From the NCBI GenBank assembly GCA_034008185.1, contig CM067086.1:41124507-41188506 (forward strand): a DNA stretch of 64,000 nucleotides. The letters are read 5' to 3'. The DNA comes from Gorsachius magnificus (Eukaryota; Chordata; Aves; Pelecaniformes; Ardeidae). The translations under genes were made by a program, and so were the position numbers. Shown piece after piece: positions 1-11,559 of the stretch. The notes under the pieces were generated by a model. It was not told the origin of the DNA. It was given only the letters and a program-made list of their open reading frames with translations, and searched no databases. How positions within the stretch are numbered: the first letter of the stretch is position 1; each line of letters starts with the position of its first letter.

Positions 1-1159
1 CTTGGTACTTTTATGGAACGTCATCTTGAGTGCACTCATTGGGTGTCTGAAGGACAACCAGGTAATAAGGCGCAGTCAGCATGGGTTCATGAAAGGCAGG
101 TCCGGCTTGACTAGCCTGATCTCCTTCTATGACAAGGTGACCTGCCTAGTGGATGAGGGAAAGGGTGTGGATGTTGTCTACCTAGACTTTAGTAAAGCCT
201 TGGACACGATCTCCCACAGCATTCTCCTGGAGAAGCTGGCGGCTCATGGCTTAGACAGGTGTATTCTTCACTAGTTAAAAACCTGGCTGGGTGGCCGAGC
301 CCAGAGTGTTGAGGTGAATGGAATTAAATCCAGTTGGTGGCTGGTCACAAGCAGTGTTCCCCAGGGCTCAGTTCTGGGTCCAATCTTGTTTAATATCTTT
401 ATCAATGATCTGGATGAGGGGATTGAGTGCACTCTCAGTAAGTTTGCAGGTGACACCAAATTGGGCAGGAGTGTCGATCTGCTTGAGGGTGGGGAGGCTC
501 TGCAGAGGGATCTGGACAGGCTGGATCAATGGTCCAAGGTCAATTGTATGAGGTTTAACAAGGCCAAGTGCCAGGTCCTGCACTTGGGTCACATGAAACA
601 AGCTTGGGGAAGAGTGGCTGGAAAGCTGTCTAGTGGAAAAGGACCTGCGGGTGCTGGTTGACAGCTGGCTAAACGTGAGCCAGCAGTGTGCCCAGGTGGC
701 CAAGAAGGCCAATAGCATCCTGGCTTCTATCAGGAATAGTGTGGTCAGCAGGACTCGGGAAGTGATTGTCCTGAGGGAACTGGGGTTGTTTAGTCTGAAG
801 AAGAAGAGGCTCAGGGGAGACCTTGTAGCTCTCTACAACTACCTGAAAGGAGGTTGTAGCAAGGTGGGTGTTGGTCTCTTCTCCCAAGTAACAAGTGATA
901 GGATGAGAGGAAATGGCCTCAAGTTGTGCCAGGGGAGGTTTGGATTGGATATTAGGAAAAAATTCTTCACTGAAAGGGTTATCAGGCATTGGAACAGGCT
1001 ACCCAGAGAGATGGTGGAATCACTATCCCTGGAGGTGTTCAAAAAACATGTAGACATGGCACTTCGGGGTATGGTTTAATAAGCATAGTGGTGTTGGATT
1101 GACAGTTGGACATGATGATTTTGGAGGTCTTTTCTAACCTTAATGATTCTATGATTCTA
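1..1159 (+). mobile_element. CR1 LINE, 3' part, 5' end outside window
   Basis: This is the 3' part of a chicken-repeat-1 (CR1) non-LTR retrotransposon. It contains reverse-transcriptase coding sequence from about residue 1 of the palm region to the C-terminus (to 1079), then a short 3' UTR ending in two copies of the octamer-like ATGATTCT (1144-1159), the usual CR1 3' terminus. Compared with the common avian CR1 pattern, about 165 bp are missing at the junction near 770/771, and a smaller deletion near 595 shifts the frame. There is no poly(A) tail, as expected for CR1, whose 3' end is recognised through the UTR and octamer repeats. The left window edge cuts the element, so its true 5' end is unknown. 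Recognition is from the protein motifs and 3' end; the subfamily was not determined. Confidence 0.95.
2..1079 (+). pseudogene. CR1 ORF2 reverse transcriptase, broken
   Basis: This is the decayed polymerase reading frame of the CR1 element. Motif A (VYLDFSKALD, near 176-205) keeps its catalytic aspartate, and motif B (PQGSVLGP, near 359-382) is intact. Motif C reads FAGD at 443-454 where the family has FADD, so one of the paired metal-binding aspartates is lost. An in-frame TAG at 272-274 replaces a tryptophan codon. The frame shifts near 595, and the downstream part (633-1079) continues in another frame. The junction near 770 drops the segment that in other CR1 copies carries the YSALVRPHLEY-type block; this deletion leaves the local frame open. 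The C-terminal block ending in [12 protein letters not shown]...[10 protein letters not shown] is typical of CR1. No activity is possible. Confidence 0.93.
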
Positions 1160-2481
1160 GGAGTGGTAGTCTTCTAAAGTAGGTGGCTATTCTAAAAGTC
1201 TTCTACATAGTGATCTGAAAATCTATCAGCTCAGAGTCCACCTGAGCAGGAACTGTGGTAGAAAGTCAGGCATCTGGTGAGTTAAGCTGCTAAAACCATG
1301 GACTCTCTTGGCTGCATTGGTTCATGTTTTAACAGGTGTGCTTGAGCTGTCTTGAGTTCACAGAGCCAAGTGGTTTGAGCCAGTTGATTCAGTGTCTGTA
1401 AGGGCAGAGGTCAAGTGTAAGCCCATGGTTTCCAGTTTGGTCCAGGTTTACTGGCCTGAAGCAGTGGTGGCTTTTTAGACTAGGACCACAATGTGAACCA
1501 GTGCAGAGGTAGTTTGGGTACTACTGTGAATTACAAACTAATGTCACAGGATAATGTATGATATAGCCTTTGAGACCATATCCCAAGGATCTTGTAATCA
1601 GAAGGTGATTCAGAGTGTTGAGTATGGAATGTGGGGACAGGGTAGAACCTTATATATCAAGGAAAATTATGCTAGAGAAATAGGGAAAAGGAGATTGGGT
1701 TCTTGGTAGCTGGAAGCGAAACAATAACAAAGACAAGAAAGTGTGATGATCATGTACAAGTGGACAAGGAAAGATGCAAGGAAGCTAGAAAAAGGGTATA
1801 TTACACTCTTAAGATGGAAAGAAAGATAAAGGTGCTGTTGAGGTGAATACAATGAAAAAATGGAGAACATAATTGTTTTGGAAAGAAGAGTAGTAGCTTA
1901 AGGGCATAAGCATCAGACTGGCATTGAAGAGACATAACTTAGTTCCTAGTTCTTGAATGACCTTGGACAAATCCGTTAATCTGTCCTTGTCTTGCTCTCT
2001 GTCTGTAAATGTGGATAATAATATTTCTGTGTCCCTCAATAAAATTATAAGAATAAATTCATCTGTAGTTGAAGTACTCAGCTACTATTACTTTAGGGTC
2101 ATGTAAGTGCTGAGGTGGATAGGTTAACCAATCACAGAGAGAGAAATTAAACTTGAAGACTAGGAAGGAAGAGATAGAAGACTTAGAGGAGAAACTTATT
2201 GTGAGTGCTGAAAAGGTTTTGTTTTGAAACAACAGAACAACTCTTCTTTTACTCTTCTATTCAGCCTGGAAATTGCCTGCAATACAGAAATCTTTTAACT
2301 ATCTGGACACATCAAGGATAATTTAAGAAGAATTTAGGTAGTTTTCCTTTGATTCAAAAAGCTTTGTTTCCTTGTTTACCTTAACGTATTGTGTCAGACT
2401 ATTGCTATTGAGTGGCTTGTAGGATTTAATGACAATTTTATGATTAGTCAACTTGCTCTGAATTCAATGCTGACACTGTTT
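1160..2481. other. single-copy AT-rich DNA, nothing recognised
   Basis: No gene, RNA gene or recognisable repeat was seen. Open frames are short and lack family motifs. Confidence 0.5.
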
Positions 2482-2540
2482 GGAGCAGGGGATTGGATGA
2501 GTTGACCTCCAGACGTCCCTTCCAACGTGAATGATTCTTA
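2482..2540 (+). mobile_element. CR1-clade LINE 3' tail fragment
   Basis: A 59-bp stretch matches the 3' UTR end of CR1-clade elements: a GGGGATTGGATGAGTTGACC-like block, then a CCCTTCCAAC block and a single decayed ATGATTCT at the end. It has no coding part. The subfamily differs from that at 1-1159, whose tail has the GGAGGTCTTTTC variant. It is short and diverged, so an older CR1 or L2-like source is possible. Confidence 0.7.
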
Positions 2541-5411
2541 CAATTTCATCTAGAAATGCAGAGCATCTAGTGTCTAGTTACAGTTATCACCTGCAACCAT
2601 CCTGATTCACATCTCATTTGCTCTAACACGTATGTGTAACAATCTTGATTTTCCTGAAAATACTCTGAATTTTCATCACTGTATGTGACACCAATATCAT
2701 GTCCTATGCTATATTGTTCTAGTGCATCTACTTTTATGGGATTATTACACTTTTAATTCTTCATAGTGGACAGCTATTAGGACTTTGTTTTAAAGCTCTG
2801 AATTTCACGTGAATTGTCATCCTGAAGAATTTAATAGCATCCCTAGTGCCAATGGTAGCCCTAGGATGAAATTAACTTCTAAGGTAGAGGCTGAATGGAT
2901 CACTGGTGTTGCATGTTAACCACTGCTGAGTGAGGACATCTTTGATTTGTAGTACTAGAAGTTACATGATTTTGTTAATATTATTTTCCAATATTTTCTT
3001 TCCTCAACGCTATTCTCCATAGTTGTTACTAACATCAGCAATGCATTGTATTTTCTGTTCCCATATCAGAATTACCTCTCCTGAGTGATAAACTCTGCTG
3101 GAGACTCTCTCTCATATTTTTCCTTGGATATTCCTCTGAACAGTCCATGGGATATTTACAGTGTTGGGAAGGGAAATAGTGGTTTTTACCAGTGTATCAG
3201 TATCCCACAAATGGAAATTCTTTTGACAATACAGAAAAGTTACTGAGCTGAACTGTTCCTGAAAGGAAGTAGGCTAGCTCCACAACACCACCCTTTATGT
3301 AGCATTAGTAGAGAAGTATAATGCATACGTTTTAAAACCAGAAAGATCTTTCATTTTAAATAGTAAATGGGACCTTTCTGGGTGTAGAAATATTACAAAT
3401 TTTAATCAAATAAAAATGATTCGTGTTATTTAACCTGTTTGCTAAACAGAAGCCATCTGGAATCCTAGCAACAAAAGAGCTCAGCAGAAAATGATTGCTT
3501 CATCTTTTTCAGTTTTTTCGTTCAGTGTGTCCCATTATGAAATACTGGTTTTAAGCTATCTTGTGAGTAGGCAAACATATGTATGTGTGTGGGAATGATA
3601 CCAACAGTCCCCTGATGAAAGGAAAACAGTCCTGTAAAACATCCCAGAATAGCCCTGACACAGCTGAGTGGCTTCAGGCCATGCTCGGGAGGTGTTCAGA
3701 AAGGTTTTAGTTTTAAAGGTGTTTTGGCAGATGCATGAGCTAAGTAACAGGTGCCTTTGTGGACCTTGACTTACACCTACAGAATGGTTAACAGGACCTA
3801 TTCCGTGCTCATTTTTTTATGTTTTGAGACTTTGTATGTCTACTTACAGCACCTTGGGATAAATTTATTTTTTTTACTTAGTTTTATGAACCTACTGAAA
3901 TAGTTCCATATAGATGCTCACAAAAGGCAAGAAACACATATTTCTATAGAAGATTAAAAAAAATCAGCTGCACAGAACCCCACAAAAAGGCATGTGCCTA
4001 CCTAAACATAGAAAGCAATACTGCACATCTTCTAGCATTTTCCAAAATGGTTTTATTTTTTCAAGCCTGAAATTTACACACTTGTACTGTGAGAAACTTT
4101 AAGAAACTATTGCAACTAACTCTAGTCCTCAATATCCAGTAAAGCTACAACTGTTTCAAACCCATTCACTATTCTGGCAGAGCTGCCTCTGCAATACTTT
4201 TGTTTAAGCATCCAGTGTATGTATACTTTGCTCAAACATTACGCATTATTCTGGTGAGAAACTTCTCACTGATTTGGAGGTGAGCTCCTGCTGCTTGTAG
4301 TAGTAGAGTTAGGAAACTTCAGTGCCATATCTAATCTCGGGACTACAGAATTTCATGAGAACTACGGTGGTTCTGGAGAACATCTTGGCCTTTTAGAAGG
4401 CCGGGCTCATTTTGAGCATGTGTGCATGTAATGTTTATGGATAAGTACAGACTTATTAAGCTTAGGGTAAGTTTTTTTTAGGAAAGATTGATATTAAGCA
4501 ATGTTCATCAATAATATCTAAGGAAGGTAAAGATGATGAAGTTCAGGGGGAAGGAAGATAATTTCATTTGTGAGTGAGAACTGCTGAAAAAATGGGGTGG
4601 ATCTGAAGTTTAAAAATGTGAGGCTGGAATTTGACAGGAGCCTGTGGATAAAAGGGGTTGAGTTTTGAATTCAGAGTACAATGGAAGTAGAAATTGATTA
4701 ATACACTGAAAATAGCAAATAAAAATAGGAATTTGGAATGCCCAGAGAATTAGCCTTGGACCACTTTCCTAAGAGCTGGTAAGAAGCAGTGACCAGGTTG
4801 AGGCAAATATAAAAGCAACTTGTGTTTCAAATTTGCAGTGAAAAAAATGTAAAAAATACCTTTATTAATGTTTGTGTGAAACCCTGAATAACATTCTGTG
4901 ATAACAATGAACAACGCTTTCATTAACATGCACATCGCTGAACACACAGCTATTCAGAGTGAGCTCATGCTGTCACAAAGACCTTGTTCTGAATGGGAAC
5001 CTCATGGTTTCAACAGCTTCCTGGGCAGCCAAGCTTGGCAGAGTTTGACTTTTTCCACCTGTTTAGTTGCTGAGTTATTTGGAAATGAAAAATCTAATGC
5101 CAAACAGCAGTAAGCTTGAGAGAGTGAAAGGGGATTGTGTTTGAAAATCCGGACAACAGCTCATTGTATCTCTATTTTATTCACTGTACTAGATCTGGAG
5201 TGTTGTCTTACTTCCTCCATAGTGTTGCTACGCATTCATCTTGCAGAGTTAGAGGCATCTCACTGGTGAATGCGGTAATCTCCTCCTCTCTTTTTCCCCC
5301 TTGTATTTGCCTTACAGTGTATTCTATCACCAGTGATAGATACCACGCTTCCAGACTTTGAGTTACAAGCTTTGCAGTGAAAAGGACTAGCCCCTGTCCC
5401 CAGAGAGTGTG
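2541..5411. other. single-copy DNA, nothing recognised
   Basis: I see no gene, RNA gene or dispersed repeat. The longest open frames (about 65-75 codons, 4750-5361) have no recognisable motif. Confidence 0.5.
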
Positions 5412-5650
5412 CCATTAACGTTTGTTAACCTAGCCTGGTGGGGGTTGTTCGCGTTGTGCAGAAAGGTAATTTGTGTTTGCCCTTCCTTTTAACTTGGGGA
5501 ATTGCAGTCAGTTCAACCCAACTACAGGTGTCTGTCCTGCTGAAGGAAGCTAAATGCGTTATTGCAGGTTTCAACATACGCAGTCCTAAGGAGCCCTGGC
5601 AATTTAGACCTTGTAAGCGGTTTTGCTTGTGACCTTCTAAACCTTGCTAA
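5412..5650 (+). repeat. unnamed ~240-bp repeat, copy A
   Basis: This is the first of two related segments in direct orientation about 2.9 kb apart; the other lies at 8310-8550. The best-matching core starts with GGGGGTTGTTCG and contains a run of TTTGTGTTTGCCCTTCCTTT shared exactly by both copies, and the match ends at GACCTTCTAAACCTT. The copies are nearly equal in length (239 and 241 bp). Both carry an apparent open frame in the first half, starting GVVR(V/I)VQ(K/R)GNLCLPFLL. In copy A this frame begins with GTG, not ATG. The copies differ by a net 2-nt indel between core start and end, so the frames diverge. That argues for a non-coding dispersed repeat or an old local duplication. No matching family name is known to me. 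Confidence 0.75.
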
Positions 5651-5780
5651 CATGCAGGAATTGCATCCAGATAATTGAAAGGGTAAAGAGGAGTGCATGG
5701 TGTGGATCTGTTCTGTGTTTTAGATGATGTATTCAGACTAATATTCTCAGGTTGTCTTTACTAACAAACTGATGGCCAAT

Positions 5781-5830
5781 ACACTGAAGTCAATGGGAAA
5801 ACCCCCAATGATGTTAGTGGACCCTGATCA
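5781..5830. repeat. old hairpin-like repeat remnant (MITE/SINE-like)
   Basis: CACTGAAGTCAATGGGA at 5782-5798 is followed by a decayed inverted copy at about 5803-5819 (12 of 17 positions pair), then GACCCTGATCAG. The pattern of CACTGAAGTCAATGGGA facing TCCCATTGACTTCAGTG, then GCAGGATCAGG, is one I recall from old interspersed repeats of reptiles and birds. I cannot name the family with certainty. The right arm is diverged. Confidence 0.4.
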
Positions 5831-6839
5831 GCCTTCTGAATCTCTTGTTTTTAAAGTCCCATGTGATAAAAGGTTCAGGAATAAAACTCTGAGCATTAGT
5901 TAGGTGTTCAGGATGGTGTACATAAAAATATTAAAAATGTAAGATATCCCTTGAGAAATAATATTTTGAGAGTTTTCCCAGTTACGAGAATTCTAGGGAC
6001 TGAGGTGCTAGGTACATGTCAACTTTATATTTGTGGCTTATTTCTTTGCCACATAGAGAGATGCCACAGCATGGTGGCTTTGACTAAGAGCTTTTATGCT
6101 CTTTCCAGCTGTATGTGGGTGTCATTTTTAAGTGTGTCTCTGTTCTTCTCTGTTGAGTCAGAAACCCACATCATGAAAAGGATCCTGTTGGGTGTCTGTA
6201 AATGTATCATACCTTATCAGCTATAGAAAAACTGTATGCCAGTGAGAAGTAGAGCTGTGCAACAAGCTCATTGGGGAAATAGTTAACTGTCTTCTGTTCA
6301 TTGGACTTAATCATCACCCTGATTTTTTTAAACTGTCAAGGCATATAATAAATTTTATTTCATAGAAGTTTTGCTTTCTTCAAAGTGTAACTGTTTATGG
6401 ATCCACAAGCATGCAAAGCATTTTAATAATATCTGCAGAATGTAACACCTTTCCACTTTCCTTGAAATTAGAGGATCTCATACTAATGCCCTTAAATTAT
6501 GAAGTTCAATTGCCAAAATAACATTCGTCCTGCTTGATGGCCAGATATTTCATTAAACTCCCACTGCACAGAGGTTATCTACTAATATCCAGAAGTGAGT
6601 ACATTAGTGTCTAGGGATAGAGGTAGACAAGCAAAAGACAATAAATGGATTGAAGCAAACACATGCAGTCCCCTGGAGGGCTGGAGTAGTTAGCAGCTGG
6701 AGGAGGGCCTGGATATAGAGGTGGATATTGAAACGTTTGATATTCAAGCAGATAAAACTAAGTTGAATCAAGTGTGCAGAAGATGAAGGTGTGAGTTTCA
6801 GCATTCGTGCCTAAATTGAATAATGTCAGAAAAGAAAGC
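5831..6839. other. single-copy DNA, nothing recognised
   Basis: No recognisable gene or repeat was seen. A 91-codon frame at 5951-6226 has no recognisable domain and sits in ordinary AT-rich sequence. Confidence 0.5.
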
Positions 6840-7060
6840 TGTGATTTAATAAAGATTTATTTTATAAAGTTACCTTGACCCCCTCAACTGCATGCGATGC
6901 ATTCAGCTCTTCCGTGTAGCATGAACATTTATAAGCAATTATTATGAGATTAATGGCTGAATTTCACCAGCCGTGCCATTGCTTTTCTGTTTAATGATAG
7001 AACAGAAGTTAATGAAAAATGCATAGTTTTGACATATTGTGTATAAAATATGTCAGTTTG
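6840..7060. promoter_or_regulatory. candidate conserved non-coding element
   Basis: This AT-rich block is dense in homeodomain-type cores (AATTATT, ATTAATGG, TTAATGATAG, GTTAATGAAAA) around a more mixed core near 6960-6985, with little simple-sequence decay. Such composition is typical of vertebrate developmental enhancers in gene deserts. This is a visual inference only; no alignment was made. Confidence 0.3.
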
Positions 7061-7889
7061 GGAGACAGGAATTAAGCACGGTTTTCCTTTGCATCTATTG
7101 TGGGTAATATTGGTGGGAAGAATTTAGTAGTATGGGATGGTGTAAAAGAACACAGCTAGCAGTGAGATTCAGAAGTTGTGAATTTGGGAAAACTGCTATT
7201 AGTTCTGAGGGGTATACTCATATCTTGGTCTCTGTACAGTGCTAAATGCACTTTTTGCAATATATGATATGCAATATACAATTTCTGTTTCCTATAATTT
7301 TGAAACTCTTACATGTTGTATGTATACCTCTGATCATGGTTTCTGGGAGTTGCAGGCACGAGTCATCATCTAGGAATATCTAAAAAGTTGAAGCTGTAAC
7401 TTCAGTATATCTCAAAGTCAGAAATCATAGCGTTTTCCACAGCTGCTGCTTGAATGCTGGGATTGTACTGAATCCTCAGGCTCCCCCTCACAGCAAGTGA
7501 CGGCAAAAAGAAGCTCTTCATTGACTTTCTTGAAGTTCCTATCTCAGGTCTACAATGTGCCTTATGCAGATATTTTTGGTGTGGTTTGTGGGTGTCTACC
7601 AACTGCTGGTTAGAAACATCTGACGACATATAGTGATTTCTCATTTGAAGCGGTTAGGCACCAACTCTGTCTTCTGCAGAAATCTGTGTTATAGGCAGAG
7701 CACAAGGAGAATGTGCAGTTTTATTGGTATTTTAAGTTGACCAAAAGTGGATGAAAAGCTCATTGTTTCAAAGCATTTAGAGAGAATACTTTTTTTTCAA
7801 TTAACGTGGATTGATAAGTCTCCAGAGTCTCTGAGGATTATTTCAGAAACATTTTTTCTTTTATGCTGACCTTCTGCTATTAACTTGGA
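7061..7889. other. single-copy DNA, nothing recognised
   Basis: I see no supported gene, RNA or repeat here. The minus-strand open frame at 7402-7644 (80 codons) has no recognisable motif. Confidence 0.5.
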
Positions 7890-8240
7890 GCAACGCTTAA
7901 AATCAGTATTTAACATTTAATGGAAGGAACAAACTGATTCTGCAGTTTAACTCAACATTTGCAGTAAGATGACTTGTACCCTAATGGCTTGTAATTAATT
8001 TTTCTGAAAATCATATTTATGATAGTCTGCAGATTCAAGGCTTTATCTAATACATAATGTTCATTTTGAGCCTTTAATTGCATTTAAATTAAAATTGGCT
8101 TAGCAGGAAGATGAATTGTGGGAATGCATCAAACCACCCAGCATGTCCTGAAGATGTGAGCCTGAAAATGCAATTTGGTGGAGATGTGCAGAATCATTTG
8201 GAGTTCATTAATTTTTATTGCACAGGTAGTTTTACTAAAG
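7890..8240. promoter_or_regulatory. candidate conserved non-coding element
   Basis: The block runs without microsatellite or repeat decay and carries many TAAT/ATTA cores (GTAATTAATTTTT, TTTAATTGCATTTAAATTAA, GTTCATTAATTTTTATTGCAC). A POU-like TTTAATTGCATTT lies near 8076-8088, and there is a final TTTTATTGCAC Abd-B-type core at about 8213-8223. It ends shortly before repeat copy B. The call rests on composition and motif content and is an inference. Confidence 0.33.
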
Positions 8241-8309
8241 TAGGTTATTTTCTTTGAAATTTATATTTATGTTTATGTCAATAGCTGAATATTGTATTAA
8301 GCTATACAT

Positions 8310-8550
8310 CTATTAGAGTTTATTAAGCTAGTCTAATGGGGGTTGTTCGTATTGTGCAGAGAGGTAATTTGTGTTTGCCCTTCCTTTTAATATGGGGAGC
8401 TGCATTTAGTTCAGCTGAACTACAAGTGTCCATCCTGCCAAAAGAAGTCAAACAGGTGTCAGGGGAGGTTTTGGTGTATGCAGTCTTAAAGAATCCCGGG
8501 AATTTTGATCTTGTAAACGGTTTTGCTTCTGACCTTCTAAACCTTTTTAC
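8310..8550 (+). repeat. unnamed ~240-bp repeat, copy B
   Basis: This is the partner of copy A at 5412-5650, in the same orientation. Homology starts near CTATTAGAGTTTATTAAGC (copy A: CCATTAACGTTTGTTAACC) and fades after CTTCTAAACC. Beyond these points the flanks do not match, and no target duplication is seen. The open frame from 8336 runs to 8620, past the end of the repeat into unrelated sequence, which supports a chance frame. What the element is remains unknown: an old LTR, a DNA transposon fragment, or a local duplication are all possible. Confidence 0.75.
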
Positions 8551-8659
8551 TCTGAATAATCTATTTTTTTTTTCATGTTGCCGAGGTTCTGACCCAGCCA
8601 CTGGAATGAAGGGTTATTGATGTGTAACTCAGTTTTGTGGCTTAATGTGCTGCACTTTG

Positions 8660-8960
8660 TCCGGCCAGCTTGTAAGTGATCCTTTAAATTGCAGATGCTG
8701 CTGAGGTTATACAATTTAATTATAATGTCACTTTACAATTATAAAGAAAAAAAGGCCTTTTGCATTGCTTAATGAATACAAATTTTGCACAAGTTGGAAA
8801 TACAAAAGAATAAAAATTAACATTTGTCCTTCTTGCCAAAGTATTTACATTTTTACAACCGATAAGTAGCACAATAATTCCATTACCTATATCCATTAAA
8901 CATTTGTGCTTTTCATTTAGTGATTTGTATACAGTAGTTATTAATAAAATGAAACTGTCA
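8660..8960. promoter_or_regulatory. candidate conserved non-coding element
   Basis: This AT-rich, non-repetitive stretch has paired motifs such as TACAATTTAATTATAATG and TTACAATTATAAAG, then GCATTGCTTAATGAATACA and several TTAAT/ATTAA cores. It looks like regulatory gene-desert sequence. It is an inference without alignment. Confidence 0.27.
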
Positions 8961-11559
8961 GCATTTGCTGCTTTTGCCCATGCTCTTCTTACCCTTTTTT
9001 ATTCCGTTGCAGACAGAGTAATTAGAGGTTGAAAACGCTACGTGCAAATGCCTGTTACAAGGATTAAATTATATAATCATGGTAATGATTTTCCTTAAAA
9101 TTCTTACTGCCAACTGTAACATTTTTCACTTCACCAGGTTTTTTTGTGCTGTCATATTTTATGAGAAAGTGGAAATATTTCTCCGTTCTGACAATCTGCT
9201 GCAAGTTACTAGTTTGTGGTCAGATATGATAGAAGCCCATATTCATTTAATACTCACCAATCAGAACTTGACAGAGGTATTGCTTATTTTCTCATTTCAT
9301 CACTGAAGCATGCCGGTGTAGTTTAGTCCCTAATTACTCTCAGACTGAGACGTTCCAAATATTCCCATGGTGGTAATATTTTTCTGCCTGGATGAGTCAT
9401 TACGTTGTTTGGCAGACTGAAACACCAGCCTTTCCTTGTTGGAACACTACCCCTCATGTAGCACCACATCTTTTCCTCACTGCTGTCTGTTCCACGACTT
9501 TCATCCTGCTGTGACATTTCAAGCTGTACTGTACGAAAGCACATTTGCCTTCCTTCTATCTGACTGATTGGACCGGTGCCAGCTCTTTCTTCAGGGCCAA
9601 GGACAGGAGACTGGGATAGTCTGAATAGAACTGTTTAATGATCTAATGGAGCAGTGGCTCTCTCCTGCTGAGAGATAGGGCTTATTTGTTTGCTGGTTAG
9701 AGAAAAGGTCAGGGAAATCCTTTTCAACAAAGGCTGTGACAGTGAGAATGTGCAATACCACACATTCCTGGGGCTTGAATAACTTCATACATCAGGTGTT
9801 CCCCTCATGTTAAAAATCCTTTTCTGTTTTCATTTCATTTTCAATATCCTGCAGATGGCAGAGAGATGAAAGCGATGAATTCTACAACTTGGTAATATAA
9901 AGCCAAATGTTGTTCCTTCTGATAGAAGGAGACTTCATACCAAGACTTTAACATCAGGGAAGGTAATGCAGAGAGCTCACGGTATTTCATAAAGGTGGCT
10001 GCTTTTCCTTGTCCTTGTTGGGAAGCCTGTTGGGTATATGACTTTTAATGGCTTTATGCTTAACAAGGCTGTAAACATAGTTTGCATATTTTCCCACTGA
10101 GTTCGACAAGGACTGCAATTCCAATTTGGTCAGTCAAGTTAATTTAGTCTAGACTTTCCACAGCAGCTGAGAAACAGCACGCTTTGGGGGTGGGAGACGT
10201 ACGTGCGCAGCGATGCTGCTGTGGCTCTTGAAATTGCCCAGAGTGTTGCATCAAGCGAGGATTTGGGGCCGTTTGGGGCAGACCTGTCTGGGTCTCCTCA
10301 AAGGAGGCTGAGGAAGGGGGGTGGTATGGCAGGAGCAGCAGAGGCTGGCTCTGTGCCACCGGAAGATCCCCGTGCACGTGAGTGACCTCACTTGGCCAGT
10401 GACGCTGGCTTCATGCCCAGAATGTTTGCATGATGCAACTCAAAGCAGGCTCAACGTACCCCAAGATTGGGGCCACAGGGGTTTTTATTCCATGCTTCAA
10501 AGCTGATGGCTGTGTAAAGGGGCACAGTAGACCTCTGAAACCAGATTTTTCCCCATAAATGTTTTTTTTTTCTCCAGTGGAGTTTTATGTAATTCCAGAG
10601 AGAACTCAAAGTGAAATAGATTAAGAAATAAGCCATTTTTTTCCTTTTACGCTGTCTCCCCGGTTTCTTTACTTTTCTCCTAGGCACTTTTGAAAGCTAT
10701 TTCTGCTCAGATAGCTTTCTCTTTGCCTCGCTTTTTGTTTGTTTCTGCAAGGCTTTTGCACAGAGGCAGGAAAGAGAGAAGCCATTCTTAAAATAGGAGC
10801 ATATGGTTTTAGAACCACAGAAATTGGCAAGTGGGGCTCAGGGGTTGATTTAGCACCTGACAGTGCTTTTTTGTTTGTTTTTCTTTTGCTTTTTGTTTTG
10901 TTTTTAATTGACTAGATTTCAAGTTGACAGTAGCTATTTTAACAAAATAACTGTAGGTTGTTGCTTCTAATGTAGCTGAAGTTTAGCAGGAAATACTGGA
11001 GTCGGCAGTGCCATAAAAGAACATGCTGAATGTTCTGATTATAAAAACAATATTCATAATCCAGGCTGAAGTTTTCAAATACATGCTTCTGCTGCCATTG
11101 ATGTGATCCCAGGAGATGGGCACCTGAACCCCTGAGGTTATTTCCTGAGTAAAGAAGATTTAAAGATAAACAAATCCACATTAAATGATTCTGAGAACAT
11201 CTTCATAGATTAGGAATAAGATGCTTGCTATAGTCTTAGACTATCTGTCAACTTGTCAGAATTTTTGTTTCTAAATAGAAAGACTAGGTGAATTTAAGTT
11301 AAACCAAGTAGGAAAATATTAAGAGTACTAAAAAAAAACCCCAACAAGCAACAACCGGAATTAATTAATAAAATATTTAGAGACAGTAAATAAAAGTGTG
11401 TGTGGGGAGGGAAGTAAAAGAGAAGGCAGGTCCCTCCACGTCACGGTTGAACTGCACTGGAGGTGGAATGTGGGATGCTTGCAGTCTGCTCACTCAACTG
11501 TATTTGACTAGGGCCGTCATCCCCTCAGCTTTCACAAGCACTGAATGTGTCAAAAATCT
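8961..11559. other. single-copy DNA with a locally GC-rich patch, no gene recognised
   Basis: Mostly ordinary AT-rich sequence. Around 10190-10390 the composition rises in GC with several CpGs, but I see no convincing exon or CpG island, and the overlapping short frames on both strands look like a by-product of composition. T-rich runs occur near 10560 and 10870. Confidence 0.5.

Noticed and set aside
8336..8620. 94-codon frame beginning MGVVRIVQRGNLCLPFLL, signal-peptide-like
   Set aside because: The paired copy at 5438 starts with GTG and loses the frame through an indel; the frame here runs out of the repeat into a T-tract.
9858..9895. Possible 37-nt microexon between CCTGCAG and GTAATA
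   Set aside because: The donor is weak and the segment is too short to judge without transcript data.
10144..10506. Overlapping frames in a GC-rich patch, possible exon or CpG island
   Set aside because: Frames are open on both strands because of composition; CpGs are too few for an island and no splice-bounded open segment was convincing.
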